A DNA stretch of 64,000 nt from an uncultured Clostridia bacterium (GCA_944412445.1 CALYBJ010000004.1:1-64000); one strand, 5' to 3'. Numbered from the stretch's first letter, positions 14,682 through 23,276 are shown. The notes: generated by a model from the letters alone, not told the origin. Numbers and translations are program-made.

Positions 14682-16052
14682 ATGAAACTTATTTACGATG
14701 TAAAAGACAAACCCAAATTCGGGCAGACTCTTGTTTTCGCCGTACAGCAGCTTCTCGCTATTATGGCGGCAACTCTTGTTGTTCCCGTTATTATCAACAG
14801 CAGCATCGAAGGCTGTCAGATGAGCTCTGCCGCCGCTTTGTTCGGCGCCGGCGCAGGCACTCTTGTATACATTCTGTTTACAAAAGCAAAAAGCCCTGTT
14901 TTTCTCGGTTCATCCTTCGCTTTCATAGGCTCCATGACTGCCGCTTTCTCAGGCGCTGTTACCGTGGGTTATTTAGGACTTGTTTTAGGCGCCATTTTCG
15001 CAGGTCTTGTTTATGTGCTTATCGCAATCATTATTAAATTCGTAGGCGTAAAATGGATTTCAAAATTAATGCCTGCAGTTGTTATCGGTCCCACAGTTGC
15101 GATTATCGGTCTTTCCCTTGCAGGAAACGCAGTAAGCGATCTTACTTCTCCCAATCTTGAACAGGGCTCTGTTTATGTTGCAATTATCTGCGGACTTGTT
15201 ACTCTCTTTGTAACAATGCTTGCTTCCACTTTCGGCAAGAAAACCATGAAGCTTATACCCTTTATTATCGGTATTCTCGCAGGATATCTTACTGCTTCCG
15301 TTTTCTACATTATCGGAAAAACTACCGGCAATGAAGCACTGATGATTATCGACTACTCCGCTCTTATCAACTGTTTTTCAACGATTTCCGTTAAATCTTT
15401 CTTCTCTGTTCCTGAGTTTACCTTTATTAAGGCTATTAAAGCTATTAATGAAATTACGGCTTCCGATATTGCTTCCGTTGCCGTAGCTTATGTTCCCGTT
15501 GCATTCGTTGTTTTTGCCGAGCATATTGCCGACCACAAAAACCTTTCTTCAATTATTGAAAAGGATTTGCTTGAGGATCCCGGACTTGACAAAACCCTCA
15601 TGGGCGACGGCGTCGGCTCCATTGTGGGCGCAATCTTCGGCGGCTGTCCCAACACCACATACGGCGAATCTGTTGCCTGCGTTGCGATTACAAAAAACGC
15701 TTCCGTTACAACGATAATCACTACGGCAGTGCTTGCGATAATCATATCCTTCCTTTCACCCTTTGTTGCCTTTGTTAATACTATTCCTTCATGTGTAATG
15801 GGCGGCGTATGTATGGCTCTCTACGGCTTTATCGCTGTTTCCGGTCTTAAGATGATAAAGGATATCGACCTTGACGAAAATAAAAATCTTTTCGTTGTAA
15901 GCGTTATTCTTATAGCAGGTATCGGCGGCTTGACCGTCTCCTTCGGAAAGGTTACTTTAACAGCTATCGCCTGCGCGCTTATTCTCGGAATTGTCACAAA
16001 TCTTGTTCTTTCAAGAAAAAACAATGATGAAGCAAATAAGGAATCAAAATAA
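14682..16052 (+). CDS. uraA: Uracil permease (NCS2 nucleobase:cation symporter)
   Basis: The 456-residue protein is an integral membrane transporter with about 12-14 hydrophobic segments. The NCS2 signature region includes VFAEHIADHKNLSSII, where the Glu is the conserved nucleobase ligand, and GGCPNTTYGESVACVAITK. It should import uracil with protons; xanthine/urate relatives share the fold, but the PyrR-type attenuator upstream makes uracil the best call. RBS GGAGG precedes the ATG. It is a single-gene unit ending in a bidirectional terminator. Confidence 0.88.
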   Translation: MKLIYDVKDKPKFGQTLVFAVQQLLAIMAATLVVPVIINSSIEGCQMSSAAALFGAGAGTLVYILFTKAKSPVFLGSSFAFIGSMTAAFSGAVTVGYLGLVLGAIFAGLVYVLIAIIIKFVGVKWISKLMPAVVIGPTVAIIGLSLAGNAVSDLTSPNLEQGSVYVAIICGLVTLFVTMLASTFGKKTMKLIPFIIGILAGYLTASVFYIIGKTTGNEALMIIDYSALINCFSTISVKSFFSVPEFTFIKAIKAINEITASDIASVAVAYVPVAFVVFAEHIADHKNLSSIIEKDLLEDPGLDKTLMGDGVGSIVGAIFGGCPNTTYGESVACVAITKNASVTTIITTAVLAIIISFLSPFVAFVNTIPSCVMGGVCMALYGFIAVSGLKMIKDIDLDENKNLFVVSVILIAGIGGLTVSFGKVTLTAIACALILGIVTNLVLSRKNNDEANKESK

Positions 16053-16069
16053 AAATAAAACATAATTTT

Positions 16070-16115
16070 AAGCGTTCTGTTTCAGACTACCCGAAGCAGA
16101 ACGCTTATTTTTTAT
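16070..16115. terminator. Bidirectional terminator between uraA and the thiamine-type ABC operon
   Basis: AAGCGTTCTG (16070-16079) and CAGAACGCTT (16097-16106) form a perfect 10-bp stem, with T-rich DNA following on the plus strand and A-rich DNA before it. Confidence 0.85.
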
Positions 16116-16117
16116 TA

Positions 16118-16867
16118 TTAAAGCATCTCCACAAGACGACGCTTATAATTTAAAAATTCTTCGGTTAAATTGAAATTAACCGGTCTGGGCTTTGGAGTTT
16201 CTATAACTATCTCTCCTGTTATGGTTCCGGGCTTGCCGCTCATTATATAAATTCTGTCAGACAAAAGTATCGCTTCGTCAATATCGTGAGTTATAAATAT
16301 CGTGGAAAGCTGTATCTGCTCCATTACGCTTAAATACCACTTGTGCATTGAAGTTTTTGTAAGGGTATCAAGAGCTGAAAAAGGCTCGTCAAGCAGCGCT
16401 ATTCCGTCAGAAGCAAGATATGTTCTAAGAAGCGCAGCCCTCTGCCTCATACCTCCCGAAAGCTGAGAAGGATATTTTTTCTCACAGCCCTCAAGTCCGA
16501 ATTTTGAAAAAAGCGATACTGCCTTTTCTCTTGCGGTTTTCTTTTTTTCACCTTTTATAATAAGCGGAAGTGCCGTATTATCGGCTATTGTCATATAAGG
16601 CAAAAGCAAGTCCTTTTGAAGCATATAGCTGACTTTTCCGGGTTTTCCCGTTATATCCTGTCCGTTCAGCTTTACAAAGCCGCTGTCAGGCATATACAAT
16701 CCTGACAGCACATTGAACAGCGTTGTTTTTCCCGCTCCGCTCTGACCTACAAGGGATACGATTTCATTTTCTTTTAAATAAATATCAATATCCTTAATTA
16801 TAACGGTTCCGTCAAAGGATTTGCTGATACTCTCTGCCGTTAAAACATTATTATCCCAGATATTCAT
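16118..16867 (-). CDS. thiZ: ABC transporter ATPase for thiamine precursor
   Basis: The 249-residue ATPase has Walker A GQSGAGKTTL, the Q-loop near VSYMLQKDLLLPYM, signature LSGGMRQRAALLRTY, Walker B GIALLDEPFSALD and the switch FITHDIDEAI. It matches the nitrate/taurine/HMP importer class. The start is set at 16867 (MNIWDNN): upstream residues in the longer frame only read through the binding-protein gene. The gene overlaps the binding-protein end by 17 bases, so translation is coupled. It is the last gene of the TPP-riboswitch operon and powers uptake through the permease at 17885-18673. Confidence 0.85.
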   Translation of the reverse strand: MNIWDNNVLTAESISKSFDGTVIIKDIDIYLKENEIVSLVGQSGAGKTTLFNVLSGLYMPDSGFVKLNGQDITGKPGKVSYMLQKDLLLPYMTIADNTALPLIIKGEKKKTAREKAVSLFSKFGLEGCEKKYPSQLSGGMRQRAALLRTYLASDGIALLDEPFSALDTLTKTSMHKWYLSVMEQIQLSTIFITHDIDEAILLSDRIYIMSGKPGTITGEIVIETPKPRPVNFNLTEEFLNYKRRLVEML

Positions 16868-17888
16868 TTGAAAAACCTGTATTCTGAGGGATTTCTTTTT
16901 CCACAAGCTCGTTCTCGTTAAGCCAGTTATAAAATGCATTCCATCTTACGGGATCAATATAGCCCCAGCTTTCCGCGTCAGCTATGTACTGCTGTGAAAT
17001 CCAGTTCTGGCTCTGCTTAACAAGCTCCTCAGAGCCTTTCAGCGAACCTGTGCTGTCGCTGTCAATAAGAATCTGAGCCGCTTCATCGGGATTCTCCGCC
17101 GCATACTCATAGCCTTTCTTGACTGCCGCCAAAAACGCCTTTGCCTCGTCGGGATGACTTTCAAGATATTCGTTGTTGCCGATAATAACAGGAGTATAAT
17201 AATCAAATACCTCGTCAATGTCCTTAAAATTGAAATAATCAAAATCAAAGCCCTGAATCTGTGCGTTTATACAGCCCCAACCGTAGAAAACCCATATAGC
17301 GTCCGTCTGATTTGCCGCAAGGGCTCCCGGCTCGTCGGTAATATTGTTTGTAATAAGATTTACCTTGCTGAAATCTCCTCCGTCTTTTTCTACAACTGTT
17401 TTCAGCATTGCAAGCTCAATGGGAGAATCCCATGTGGAATATGTTTTCCCCTCAAGTCCCTTGGGAGTGTCAAGACCTTCGCCTTTTCTTGATATAATTC
17501 CTGATGTGTTATGCTGAATAATTGCGGCTACAGCCGTTACGCCCAAAGGCTCATCGGTTGTAAATGCTGCCGCAAGAGTATCCTGAGCCTCAATTGCAAA
17601 CTGGGCTGTTCCGGCGGCACACAAAGTTGCCGAGGTGCTGTCCTCAAGAAATACTATGTCAACATCAAGTCCAGCCTGCTCAAAATAGCCTTTTTCCTTA
17701 GCCACATAAAGTCCTGTATGGTTTGTATTAGGCGTCCAGTCAAGGGCAAAGGTAATTTTCTCAGTTCCTTGGGTGTTGCTCATTTCCTCATTTGTTGAAC
17801 CGGTTTCTTCATCTGTCTTTCCGTTTGTGCATGACGCCATTAAAAATACCATTAACAACGCCGTTATTACGCATATTATTTTTTTCAT
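16851..17888 (-). CDS. thiY: Substrate-binding lipoprotein for thiamine precursor (NMT1/THI5-like)
   Basis: The 345-residue lipoprotein starts with a signal peptide ending in the lipobox LMASC (Cys about residue 20) and continues as an NMT1/THI5-like periplasmic-type binding domain: ITFALDWTPNTNHTGLYVAK is the characteristic first strand/loop that stacks pyrimidine ligands. In this family the ligand is usually 4-amino-5-hydroxymethyl-2-methylpyrimidine or formylaminopyrimidine. The start at 17888 follows AAGGAG and overlaps the permease stop by 4 bases. Regulation by the TPP riboswitch upstream supports a thiamine precursor over riboflavin or nitrate. Confidence 0.85.
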   Translation of the reverse strand: MKKIICVITALLMVFLMASCTNGKTDEETGSTNEEMSNTQGTEKITFALDWTPNTNHTGLYVAKEKGYFEQAGLDVDIVFLEDSTSATLCAAGTAQFAIEAQDTLAAAFTTDEPLGVTAVAAIIQHNTSGIISRKGEGLDTPKGLEGKTYSTWDSPIELAMLKTVVEKDGGDFSKVNLITNNITDEPGALAANQTDAIWVFYGWGCINAQIQGFDFDYFNFKDIDEVFDYYTPVIIGNNEYLESHPDEAKAFLAAVKKGYEYAAENPDEAAQILIDSDSTGSLKGSEELVKQSQNWISQQYIADAESWGYIDPVRWNAFYNWLNENELVEKEIPQNTGFSNEYLG

Positions 17889-18673
17889 TTGTTTTTTACT
17901 CCTTTTCGCTCCCATGGCATTGCCGCTTTACGTATAAGCGAAACAAGGCACATAAGAAGCAGACTGATTATGATTATTAAAATTATTACCGCGAACATTT
18001 TATCAAAGGAATACGCCTTTCTGACTCTTGTCATATATACGCCCAGTCCTTCAAATCCGCCAAGCCATTCGGCTATTACGGCGCCTACCACCGAATATGA
18101 CGCCGACACTTTAAGACCTGCAAAAAAGTGGCTTAACGAGGACGGAAGCTTTATGTACCTGAAAATACGGACTCTTCCGGCGCCCATGCTTCTTAAAAGT
18201 GATACTGCGTCGGGATCTACGCTTCTGTAACCGTCAAGAAGACTTACGGTAATCGGAAAAAATGTCGTCAGCACCACAAGCGCAATTTTCGGCGCCATGC
18301 CGAAGCCCATCCAGAGAACAAGTATGGGCGCTATTGCGATTGTAGGAATAGTCTGTGAAATAACCAGCAAGGGATAAACTGCTTTGTAAAGAAAACCGAA
18401 CCTGTCCATTAATGTCGCAGTCAAAAAAGCCAGAAGTATTCCCGTAAGCAGTCCTGCAGCCGCTTCAAACAGAGTTACGGCGGAATGGCTCATCATAACA
18501 GGAAAATCGCTAATAAAGGCTTTTATGACCTCCGCAGGAGACGGCAGCATATATGACGGGACATTTCCGAAGCCGCACACAGCCGCCCACAATAAAACAA
18601 AAAATACCAGCGCCGCCACAGGCGCTATTTTATCAATGATACTTTGATACTTTCTGGTCAATGGTAAGAACAC
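17885..18673 (-). CDS. thiX: ABC transporter permease for thiamine precursor
   Basis: The protein of about 262 residues is a binding-protein-dependent permease with about six membrane segments and the EAA-like loop LLRSMGAGRVRIFRYIKLPSSL that contacts the ATPase. The frame begins with GTG at 18673, but that codon overlaps its own likely ribosome site; TTG at 18661, 9 bases after AAAGGTG, is equally plausible and would remove four residues. It overlaps the thiamine-binding gene before it by up to 41 bases, and its stop overlaps the lipoprotein start by 4 bases. It should form the pore of the importer. Confidence 0.83.
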   Translation of the reverse strand: MFLPLTRKYQSIIDKIAPVAALVFFVLLWAAVCGFGNVPSYMLPSPAEVIKAFISDFPVMMSHSAVTLFEAAAGLLTGILLAFLTATLMDRFGFLYKAVYPLLVISQTIPTIAIAPILVLWMGFGMAPKIALVVLTTFFPITVSLLDGYRSVDPDAVSLLRSMGAGRVRIFRYIKLPSSLSHFFAGLKVSASYSVVGAVIAEWLGGFEGLGVYMTRVRKAYSFDKMFAVIILIIIISLLLMCLVSLIRKAAMPWERKGVKNK

Positions 18674-18929
18674 CTTTCTCAGGCTTATAGCTTACCTTGA
18701 TATAGGCGGAAACACCGTCGCAGCCGGCGTTTAAAGCAACGTGCTGACATTCCTTGACTATATCCATAAGCTGATCGTAATCATCGCCTTCGATTGTTGT
18801 CTCAAAAGGTCCCACATAATACTTTAATCCGGTGCTTTTTATATAAGCTATAACCTCGTCTACAATTCTTACAGTTTCATTATCGTCAAGAGTTGACGGA
18901 AGAACCTGTATCGCTACACTTGCCTGCAT
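18633..18929 (-). CDS. Thiamine-binding protein of the MTH1187/YkoF family
   Basis: The 98-residue protein has the ferredoxin-like YkoF fold pattern, beginning ASVAIQVLPS and ending near GVLTIDQKVSKYH, with the central YVGPFETTIEGD that is typical of MTH1187/YkoF thiamine-binding proteins. The start is fixed at 18929 by AGGAGG 8 bases upstream; a longer frame to 18995 runs back through the riboswitch terminator and is rejected. It is the first gene of the TPP-controlled operon and may capture thiamine or a pyrimidine in the cytoplasm. Confidence 0.8.
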   Translation of the reverse strand: MQASVAIQVLPSTLDDNETVRIVDEVIAYIKSTGLKYYVGPFETTIEGDDYDQLMDIVKECQHVALNAGCDGVSAYIKVSYKPEKGVLTIDQKVSKYH

Positions 18930-18950
18930 AATTTTTTCCTCCTGATAAAT

Positions 18951-18983
18951 AAAATTTTCCTGCGGTTTTATGTCCGCAGGAAA
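18951..18983 (-). terminator. Riboswitch expression-platform terminator
   Basis: On the minus strand TTTCCTGCGG and CCGCAGGAAA form a 10-bp stem followed by a T-rich run, about 20 bases after the TPP aptamer and ending just before the first Shine-Dalgarno. Ligand binding should favour this terminator. Confidence 0.8.
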
Positions 18984-19005
18984 TCTGATACGCATATTTC
19001 AGTAT

Positions 19006-19100
19006 TAATCAAAATTCCTACGACGGCATTATCCGTATCAGGTTCGAGGGTTTTGCTTTTTCTGCAATCTCAGCCGACAAAAGTCAGCACCCCTTTTTTT
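19006..19100 (-). promoter_or_regulatory. TPP riboswitch (THI element)
   Basis: The minus strand reads GGGGTGC, then GTCGGCTGAGAT, and later ACCCTCGAACCTGAT followed by GGATAATGCCG and GTAGGAA. These are the conserved boxes of the thiamine pyrophosphate aptamer in the right order and spacing. A rho-independent terminator follows, so high TPP should shut down the ABC import operon 18929-16118. Confidence 0.95.
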
Positions 19101-19184
19101 GTCTTCACAGTAATTAAATAATAACATATTGTTTTTTTTATGTCAATAACGGAATTTAATATTGCCGTAAATTTAAGAATTACT

Positions 19185-19829
19185 TTATATTCCGACGAAA
19201 GAGATATCATTTTCTGTACCGCAGTAAAAAATTATTAAAGTGCCTGTCTTTACTGATATTTCAGCCTGCTCCCCTGTAAAAGAATTGCTTATGCCGGTTA
19301 CCTGGCTGTTTTTCATTTCCGCATTGTTTAATGTATACTTAAGCCCTTTTTCGGTTACTCCCGTAACACTGCTGTCAAAAGCAAAAACGGATATATCTCC
19401 CTTGCAGCTTTTATTAAAAACAACTTTTTCCCCGGTAACAGCCGTTATAACATAGCCGTCGCCTATTACTAAAGCTTGACCGCCTTCTTTAGATATAAAT
19501 GCTCCGAGGGCAATATTTGCGTATGTATGTTCCGGTCTTTTTCCTCCTACAGCTCCGTAAATTATGAATTTTTTATAGCCTTTTTTCATTGCGTATTTTA
19601 CGGCAAAGGAGGTGTCTGTATCGTCCTTTTCAACAGGAAGCTTAATAAAATTTTCAGTGTCGGGTGTATATCCAAGAGAATCAAAGTCTCCGACAACCAA
19701 ATCAGGCGAAATATTATACTTTCGGCAGTGGAAAAGCCCTCCGTCGGCGGCAATTATAAAATCGCCTTCACTTTTTTTAATATCGATGCCGAAAACATCT
19801 CCGGCGCAAATAATATAGCAGGTTTTCAA
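19185..19829 (-). CDS. thiN: Thiamine pyrophosphokinase
   Basis: The 214-residue protein transfers pyrophosphate from ATP to thiamine. The catalytic domain includes FIIAADGGLFHC, LVVGDFDSLGY and VEKDDTDTSFAVKYA, and the segment YGAVGGKRPEHTYANI; the C-terminal beta domain binds thiamine (GLKYTLNN and ISNSF segments). The start is TTG at 19829 with GGAG 8 bases upstream. It lies directly upstream of the TPP riboswitch in map order but is transcribed toward it as its own unit, and sits next to a TPP-dependent oxidoreductase operon. Confidence 0.9.
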   Translation of the reverse strand: MKTCYIICAGDVFGIDIKKSEGDFIIAADGGLFHCRKYNISPDLVVGDFDSLGYTPDTENFIKLPVEKDDTDTSFAVKYAMKKGYKKFIIYGAVGGKRPEHTYANIALGAFISKEGGQALVIGDGYVITAVTGEKVVFNKSCKGDISVFAFDSSVTGVTEKGLKYTLNNAEMKNSQVTGISNSFTGEQAEISVKTGTLIIFYCGTENDISFVGI

Positions 19830-19881
19830 AATATCATCTCCGCAGATATTATATCATATACGGCATAATTTTCAACAGTAT

Positions 19882-19910
19882 AAAAAAACACCGCATTTTT
19901 CAGCGGTGTT
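19882..19910 (-). terminator. Terminator of the 2-oxoacid oxidoreductase operon
   Basis: On the minus strand AACACCGC and GCGGTGTT form a perfect 8-bp stem followed by seven T residues, 7 bases beyond the stop codon of the gamma subunit. Confidence 0.85.
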
Positions 19911-19916
19911 AATTGA

Positions 19917-20453
19917 TTAAGCGTTATAACCCAGTTCAACGGCTTCAACATTCTTGGGAATAAGATGCTGCTTTCTTGCGGGAACAACCTTTTCAATTGT
20001 TTTCTTCATGGTGTCCATTGTTGTAAATTCGGTAACTTTAAGAAGCTTGCCAAGAAGAATTATATTTGCCATTCCCTTGTAGCCCTTTTCATCTGCCAGC
20101 TGCGTGGCAGGAACAGCGTATACCTCAATATCCTTTCTCTCAACCTCAACATCTATAAGAGAGCTGTCATATATAAGTATTCCTCCGGGTACAAGTGTGT
20201 TTACAAACTTGTCATAGGAAGGTCTGTTCATCGCAACAAGCACATTGGGAGCCGTTACAAGGGGCGAGCATACGGGTTCATCTGAAAGACATACGGAGCA
20301 GTTGCATGTGCCGCCTCTCATTTCAGGTCCGTATGAAGGAAGCCATGAAAGCTCACGGTTATCAATAAGTCCGCTGTAAGCCATCATTTTTCCCATAAAC
20401 AGTATTCCCTGTCCTCCGAATCCGGCAAGGACAGCATTAATTTCCTTAAGCAT
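19917..20453 (-). CDS. korC: 2-oxoacid:ferredoxin oxidoreductase, gamma subunit
   Basis: The 178-residue protein matches the gamma domain: the opening VLAGFGGQGILFMGK and the segment LSWLPSYGPEMRGGTCNCSV are diagnostic of the 2-oxoglutarate/2-oxoisovalerate class. The start at 20453 is set by AGGAGG 9 bases upstream; the longer frame to 20585 runs inside the beta subunit gene and is a false extension. It begins 2 bases after the beta subunit stop and is the last gene of the operon. Confidence 0.9.
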   Translation of the reverse strand: MLKEINAVLAGFGGQGILFMGKMMAYSGLIDNRELSWLPSYGPEMRGGTCNCSVCLSDEPVCSPLVTAPNVLVAMNRPSYDKFVNTLVPGGILIYDSSLIDVEVERKDIEVYAVPATQLADEKGYKGMANIILLGKLLKVTEFTTMDTMKKTIEKVVPARKQHLIPKNVEAVELGYNA

Positions 20454-20454
20454 C

Positions 20455-21210
20455 TTATTTCTCCTCCTTCTGAGCCGATCTGTCTTTATATACGCCGAGA
20501 GGATAATAAGGCAGCATATTTTCACGAAGCCATCCCAAAGCGTCAACAGGTGTAAGTCCCCAGTTTGTAGGACACGTTGAAACAACTTCTACAAGTGAAA
20601 AACCCTTTCCTTCAATCTGGTTCTGGAAAGCTTTTTTTATAGCCTTTTTTGCCTTCATTACATTCTTTACGCTGTCAACAGTAACGCGCTCGCAGTATTC
20701 TACGCCGTCAAGAGTTGAAAGCATTTCGCAGACTCTGACAGGATATCCGGCATAATGAACATCACGGCCGTAAGGCGTCGTCTGAGTAACCTGACCGGGA
20801 AGAGATGTAGGAGCCATCTGACCGCCTGTCATTCCGTAAATTGCGTTGTTTACGAAAATTACAGTTATATTTTCTCCTCTTGTTGCAGAGTGTACCGTCT
20901 CGGCAGTTCCTATTGCCGCAAGGTCTCCGTCACCCTGGTATGTAAATACAATGCAGTCAGGTCTTGTTCTCTTAACGCCCGTTGCAACAGCCGGAGCTCT
21001 TCCGTGAGGAGACTGAATCATATCACAGTTAAAATAATTATATGACATAACGGAGCATCCTACGGACGCAATACCTACTGTTCTTCCTTCAACGCCCAAC
21101 TCGTCAATAGCCTCGGCTACAAGACGATGAATTATACCGTGTGTGCAGCCCGGACAATAATGCGTTGTAACATCCGCAAGAGCTTTTGGTTTTTCAAATA
21201 CAACAGACAT
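20455..21210 (-). CDS. korB: 2-oxoacid:ferredoxin oxidoreductase, beta (TPP-binding) subunit
   Basis: The 251-residue subunit binds TPP and Mg2+: the early YCPGCTHGIIHRL motif gives an iron-sulfur/TPP contact, and FTYQGDGDLAAIGTAET is the GDG motif, completed by the Asn of IFVNNAIYGMTGGQ. The string GMTGGQMAPTSLPGQ is typical of 2-oxoglutarate and 2-oxoisovalerate forms rather than pyruvate oxidoreductase. It overlaps the alpha subunit stop by one base. With citrate synthase nearby, 2-oxoglutarate to succinyl-CoA (or its reverse) is the most likely reaction; branched-chain 2-oxoacids remain possible. Confidence 0.9.
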   Translation of the reverse strand: MSVVFEKPKALADVTTHYCPGCTHGIIHRLVAEAIDELGVEGRTVGIASVGCSVMSYNYFNCDMIQSPHGRAPAVATGVKRTRPDCIVFTYQGDGDLAAIGTAETVHSATRGENITVIFVNNAIYGMTGGQMAPTSLPGQVTQTTPYGRDVHYAGYPVRVCEMLSTLDGVEYCERVTVDSVKNVMKAKKAIKKAFQNQIEGKGFSLVEVVSTCPTNWGLTPVDALGWLRENMLPYYPLGVYKDRSAQKEEK

Positions 21211-22274
21211 TATTCGGCACCTCCCGCAATTTTTCTTATCTGTTCAAGAACCTGCGCAGGCGTAGGAATAACTCCGCCTGTTTCACCGTAGAAATATACG
21301 GGCTTTTTACATTCAACAGCAAGCCTTACATCGTTTACCATTTCGCCCATGCTCATTTCTACGCTTAAGAAAGCCTTTGCTGTTTCAGCTGCTTTAACAA
21401 AGTCTGCCTTCGGGAAGGGCCAAAGAGTAACAGGTCTTATAAGACCGGCTTTTATTCCTTCCTTGCGGGCTTCCCTTACAGCGGCTTTAGCGATTCTTGC
21501 CGTAGCGCCGAAAGCCGTAACTATATATTCAGCGTCTTCTGTCATATAGTTTTCAGCCAAAGCTTCAGTTTCTTCAATCTTTGCGTATCTTTCAAATCTT
21601 TTCTTTACAATTTCGTTAAGCTCGGAAGCCTGAAGATAAAGTGAATTTACTATGTTGTGCTTTCTCTGTCCGTGATGACCGCAGGCTGCCCAGGGCTTTT
21701 CAATTTCTCTTGCGTGTCCTTCTTCGGGAAGAACAACAGGCTCCATCATCTGACCCAGCATACCGTCAGCAAGAATCATAGCGGGCATTCTGTATGTATC
21801 CGCAAGATCAAAAGCCTTGGCAACAAGGTCAACCATCTCCTGAACCGATGAAGGCGCAAGAACTAAAATATGAGCGTCGCCGTGTCCCGGAGCTTTTGTA
21901 GCAAGGTTGTAATCTGCCTGTGAGGGCTGAATACCTCCGAGGCCGGGACCGCCTCTCTGAACATTGATAATTACTGCCGGCAAATCAGAGCCGCACATAT
22001 ATGAAATTCCCTCAAGCTTAAGGGCTATTCCCGGTGATGATGACGACGTCATGGCGCGTATGCCTGCCGCTGCAGCTCCCTGAACCATGTTTATAGCGGC
22101 AACCTCTGATTCCGCCTGAAGATATGTGCCGCCTATTTTAGGCATTCTTTTTGCCATATATGCGGCAAGCTCGGTCTGAGGAGTTATTGGGTAGCCGAAA
22201 AAATGATGACAGCCGGCTCTTATTGCAGCTTCTGCAAGAGCTTCGTTTCCTTTCATCAAAACTCTTTCACTCAT
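21210..22274 (-). CDS. korA: 2-oxoacid:ferredoxin oxidoreductase, alpha subunit
   Basis: The 354-residue alpha subunit carries the pyrimidine-binding domain, with GCHHFFGYPITPQTELAAYM near the N-terminus, the substrate/TPP segment AMTSSSSPGIALKLEGISYM and NVQRGGPGLGGIQPSQAD. The catalytic-domain order matches KorA/VorB. It follows the small ferredoxin gene by 20 bases with RBS AAAGGA, and its stop overlaps the beta start. With beta, gamma and ferredoxin subunits it should form a cytoplasmic four-part enzyme coupled to ferredoxin. Confidence 0.9.
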   Translation of the reverse strand: MSERVLMKGNEALAEAAIRAGCHHFFGYPITPQTELAAYMAKRMPKIGGTYLQAESEVAAINMVQGAAAAGIRAMTSSSSPGIALKLEGISYMCGSDLPAVIINVQRGGPGLGGIQPSQADYNLATKAPGHGDAHILVLAPSSVQEMVDLVAKAFDLADTYRMPAMILADGMLGQMMEPVVLPEEGHAREIEKPWAACGHHGQRKHNIVNSLYLQASELNEIVKKRFERYAKIEETEALAENYMTEDAEYIVTAFGATARIAKAAVREARKEGIKAGLIRPVTLWPFPKADFVKAAETAKAFLSVEMSMGEMVNDVRLAVECKKPVYFYGETGGVIPTPAQVLEQIRKIAGGAE

Positions 22275-22294
22275 ATATTTTCATTCCTTTCTGA

Positions 22295-22501
22295 TTACTT
22301 TTCAATTGTAATAGCGCAATCGGGACACATAACAGCGCAGGACATACATCCTATGCACTTTTCAATGTCCGTAACTGCCGCAGGATGATATCCCTTTGCA
22401 GTAAGAACGTTTGAGTCAAGAGTTAAAACGCCCTTGGGACAGGCGTTAACACAAAGACCGCAGCCCTTGCATCTGGCAGCGTCGATTAAAACTTTTGTCA
22501 T
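22295..22501 (-). CDS. korD: 2-oxoacid:ferredoxin oxidoreductase, delta subunit (2[4Fe-4S] ferredoxin)
   Basis: The 68-residue protein has two CxxCxxCxxxCP clusters, CKGCGLCVNACP and CIGCMSCAVMCP, as in bacterial 2[4Fe-4S] ferredoxins, so it passes electrons from the TPP site to soluble ferredoxin. ATG at 22510 overlaps its own ribosome site (AAAGGA), so ATG at 22501 is the better start. It is the second gene of the operon, after the MinD-like ATPase gene. Confidence 0.9.
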   Translation of the reverse strand: MTKVLIDAARCKGCGLCVNACPKGVLTLDSNVLTAKGYHPAAVTDIEKCIGCMSCAVMCPDCAITIEK

Positions 22502-22547
22502 ATAATTCATTCCTTTCGGTAATTATATACTGTAAATACTCAAAAAA

Positions 22548-23210
22548 TCAGTTCCAGGGAAGCTTTACATAAACAGTTGTTTTGTAAGGATTGGGAACCT
22601 TATCTGAAAGCTTATCGTAAATATTTTCGGGAACAGTAGTGGCAATCAAAGGAAGTCCGGAAATCCGTGAAAACTCCTGGGCATAGGACAAACTGTCCAA
22701 AACGGTTTTCTCATCAGTAAGAGAGCACAAATGCGAATTGTTTACAACCGCTGTCATAGGCACTTTACCTGCCGTCTCAACTTCTCGCATAATTTCAAGA
22801 GCATCGGAAGGTTCTTCGATAAGATTTCTGTATTTGTTAATAACGAATATTCCTGAGTAGTCGTTTGAATCTGTTATTTTTTTGCTGAACATACCTAAAG
22901 TATACGCTCCGGCGTCATCTCCTCCGACGTCAAAAAGAACAATTCTGTCATCAACAAAAACAGAAAAAATTTCAGCCGATAAATAAGGAGAATCAAGAGT
23001 CGTGTTGGCAGCATAGGGGCAAATTATTTTTATTCCCCGGCTTTCTAACTGCTCAATATAGTCTGATGAACGAAAATAAGGATTTACTACGTCAAGATCT
23101 ACTACTGTTACCTTTTTGCCCTGTCCGGCAAGATTTACAGCGGCATTAATGGTAAAATTGGTTTTTCCTGTTCCGTAATGTCCGCAGATAACATTGTATT
23201 TTTTTAACAT
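22548..23210 (-). CDS. P-loop ATPase of the MinD/ParA-like type, linked to the KOR operon
   Basis: The 220-residue protein has a Walker A CGHYGTGKTNF, the DLDVVNPYFRSSD loop of SIMIBI-class ATPases and a Walker B-like LFDVGGDDAG. It is related to MinD/CooC-type ATPases. CooC-like proteins load metal centres, so a maturation role for the ferredoxin oxidoreductase is plausible, but this is inference from position. It begins the operon, about 40 bases after a promoter, and the ferredoxin gene follows by 46 bases. Confidence 0.7.
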   Translation of the reverse strand: MLKKYNVICGHYGTGKTNFTINAAVNLAGQGKKVTVVDLDVVNPYFRSSDYIEQLESRGIKIICPYAANTTLDSPYLSAEIFSVFVDDRIVLFDVGGDDAGAYTLGMFSKKITDSNDYSGIFVINKYRNLIEEPSDALEIMREVETAGKVPMTAVVNNSHLCSLTDEKTVLDSLSYAQEFSRISGLPLIATTVPENIYDKLSDKVPNPYKTTVYVKLPWN

Positions 23211-23248
23211 TTTACGCCTTCTTTCGATACAGACTTACAAGATAATAT

Positions 23249-23276
23249 TATAACATATTATTTAATATTTTCAATA
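23249..23276 (-). promoter_or_regulatory. Promoter of the KOR operon
   Basis: On the minus strand TTGAAA (23271-23276) and a perfect TATAAT (23249-23254) are spaced by 16 bp, about 39 bases before the first start codon. Confidence 0.65.
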
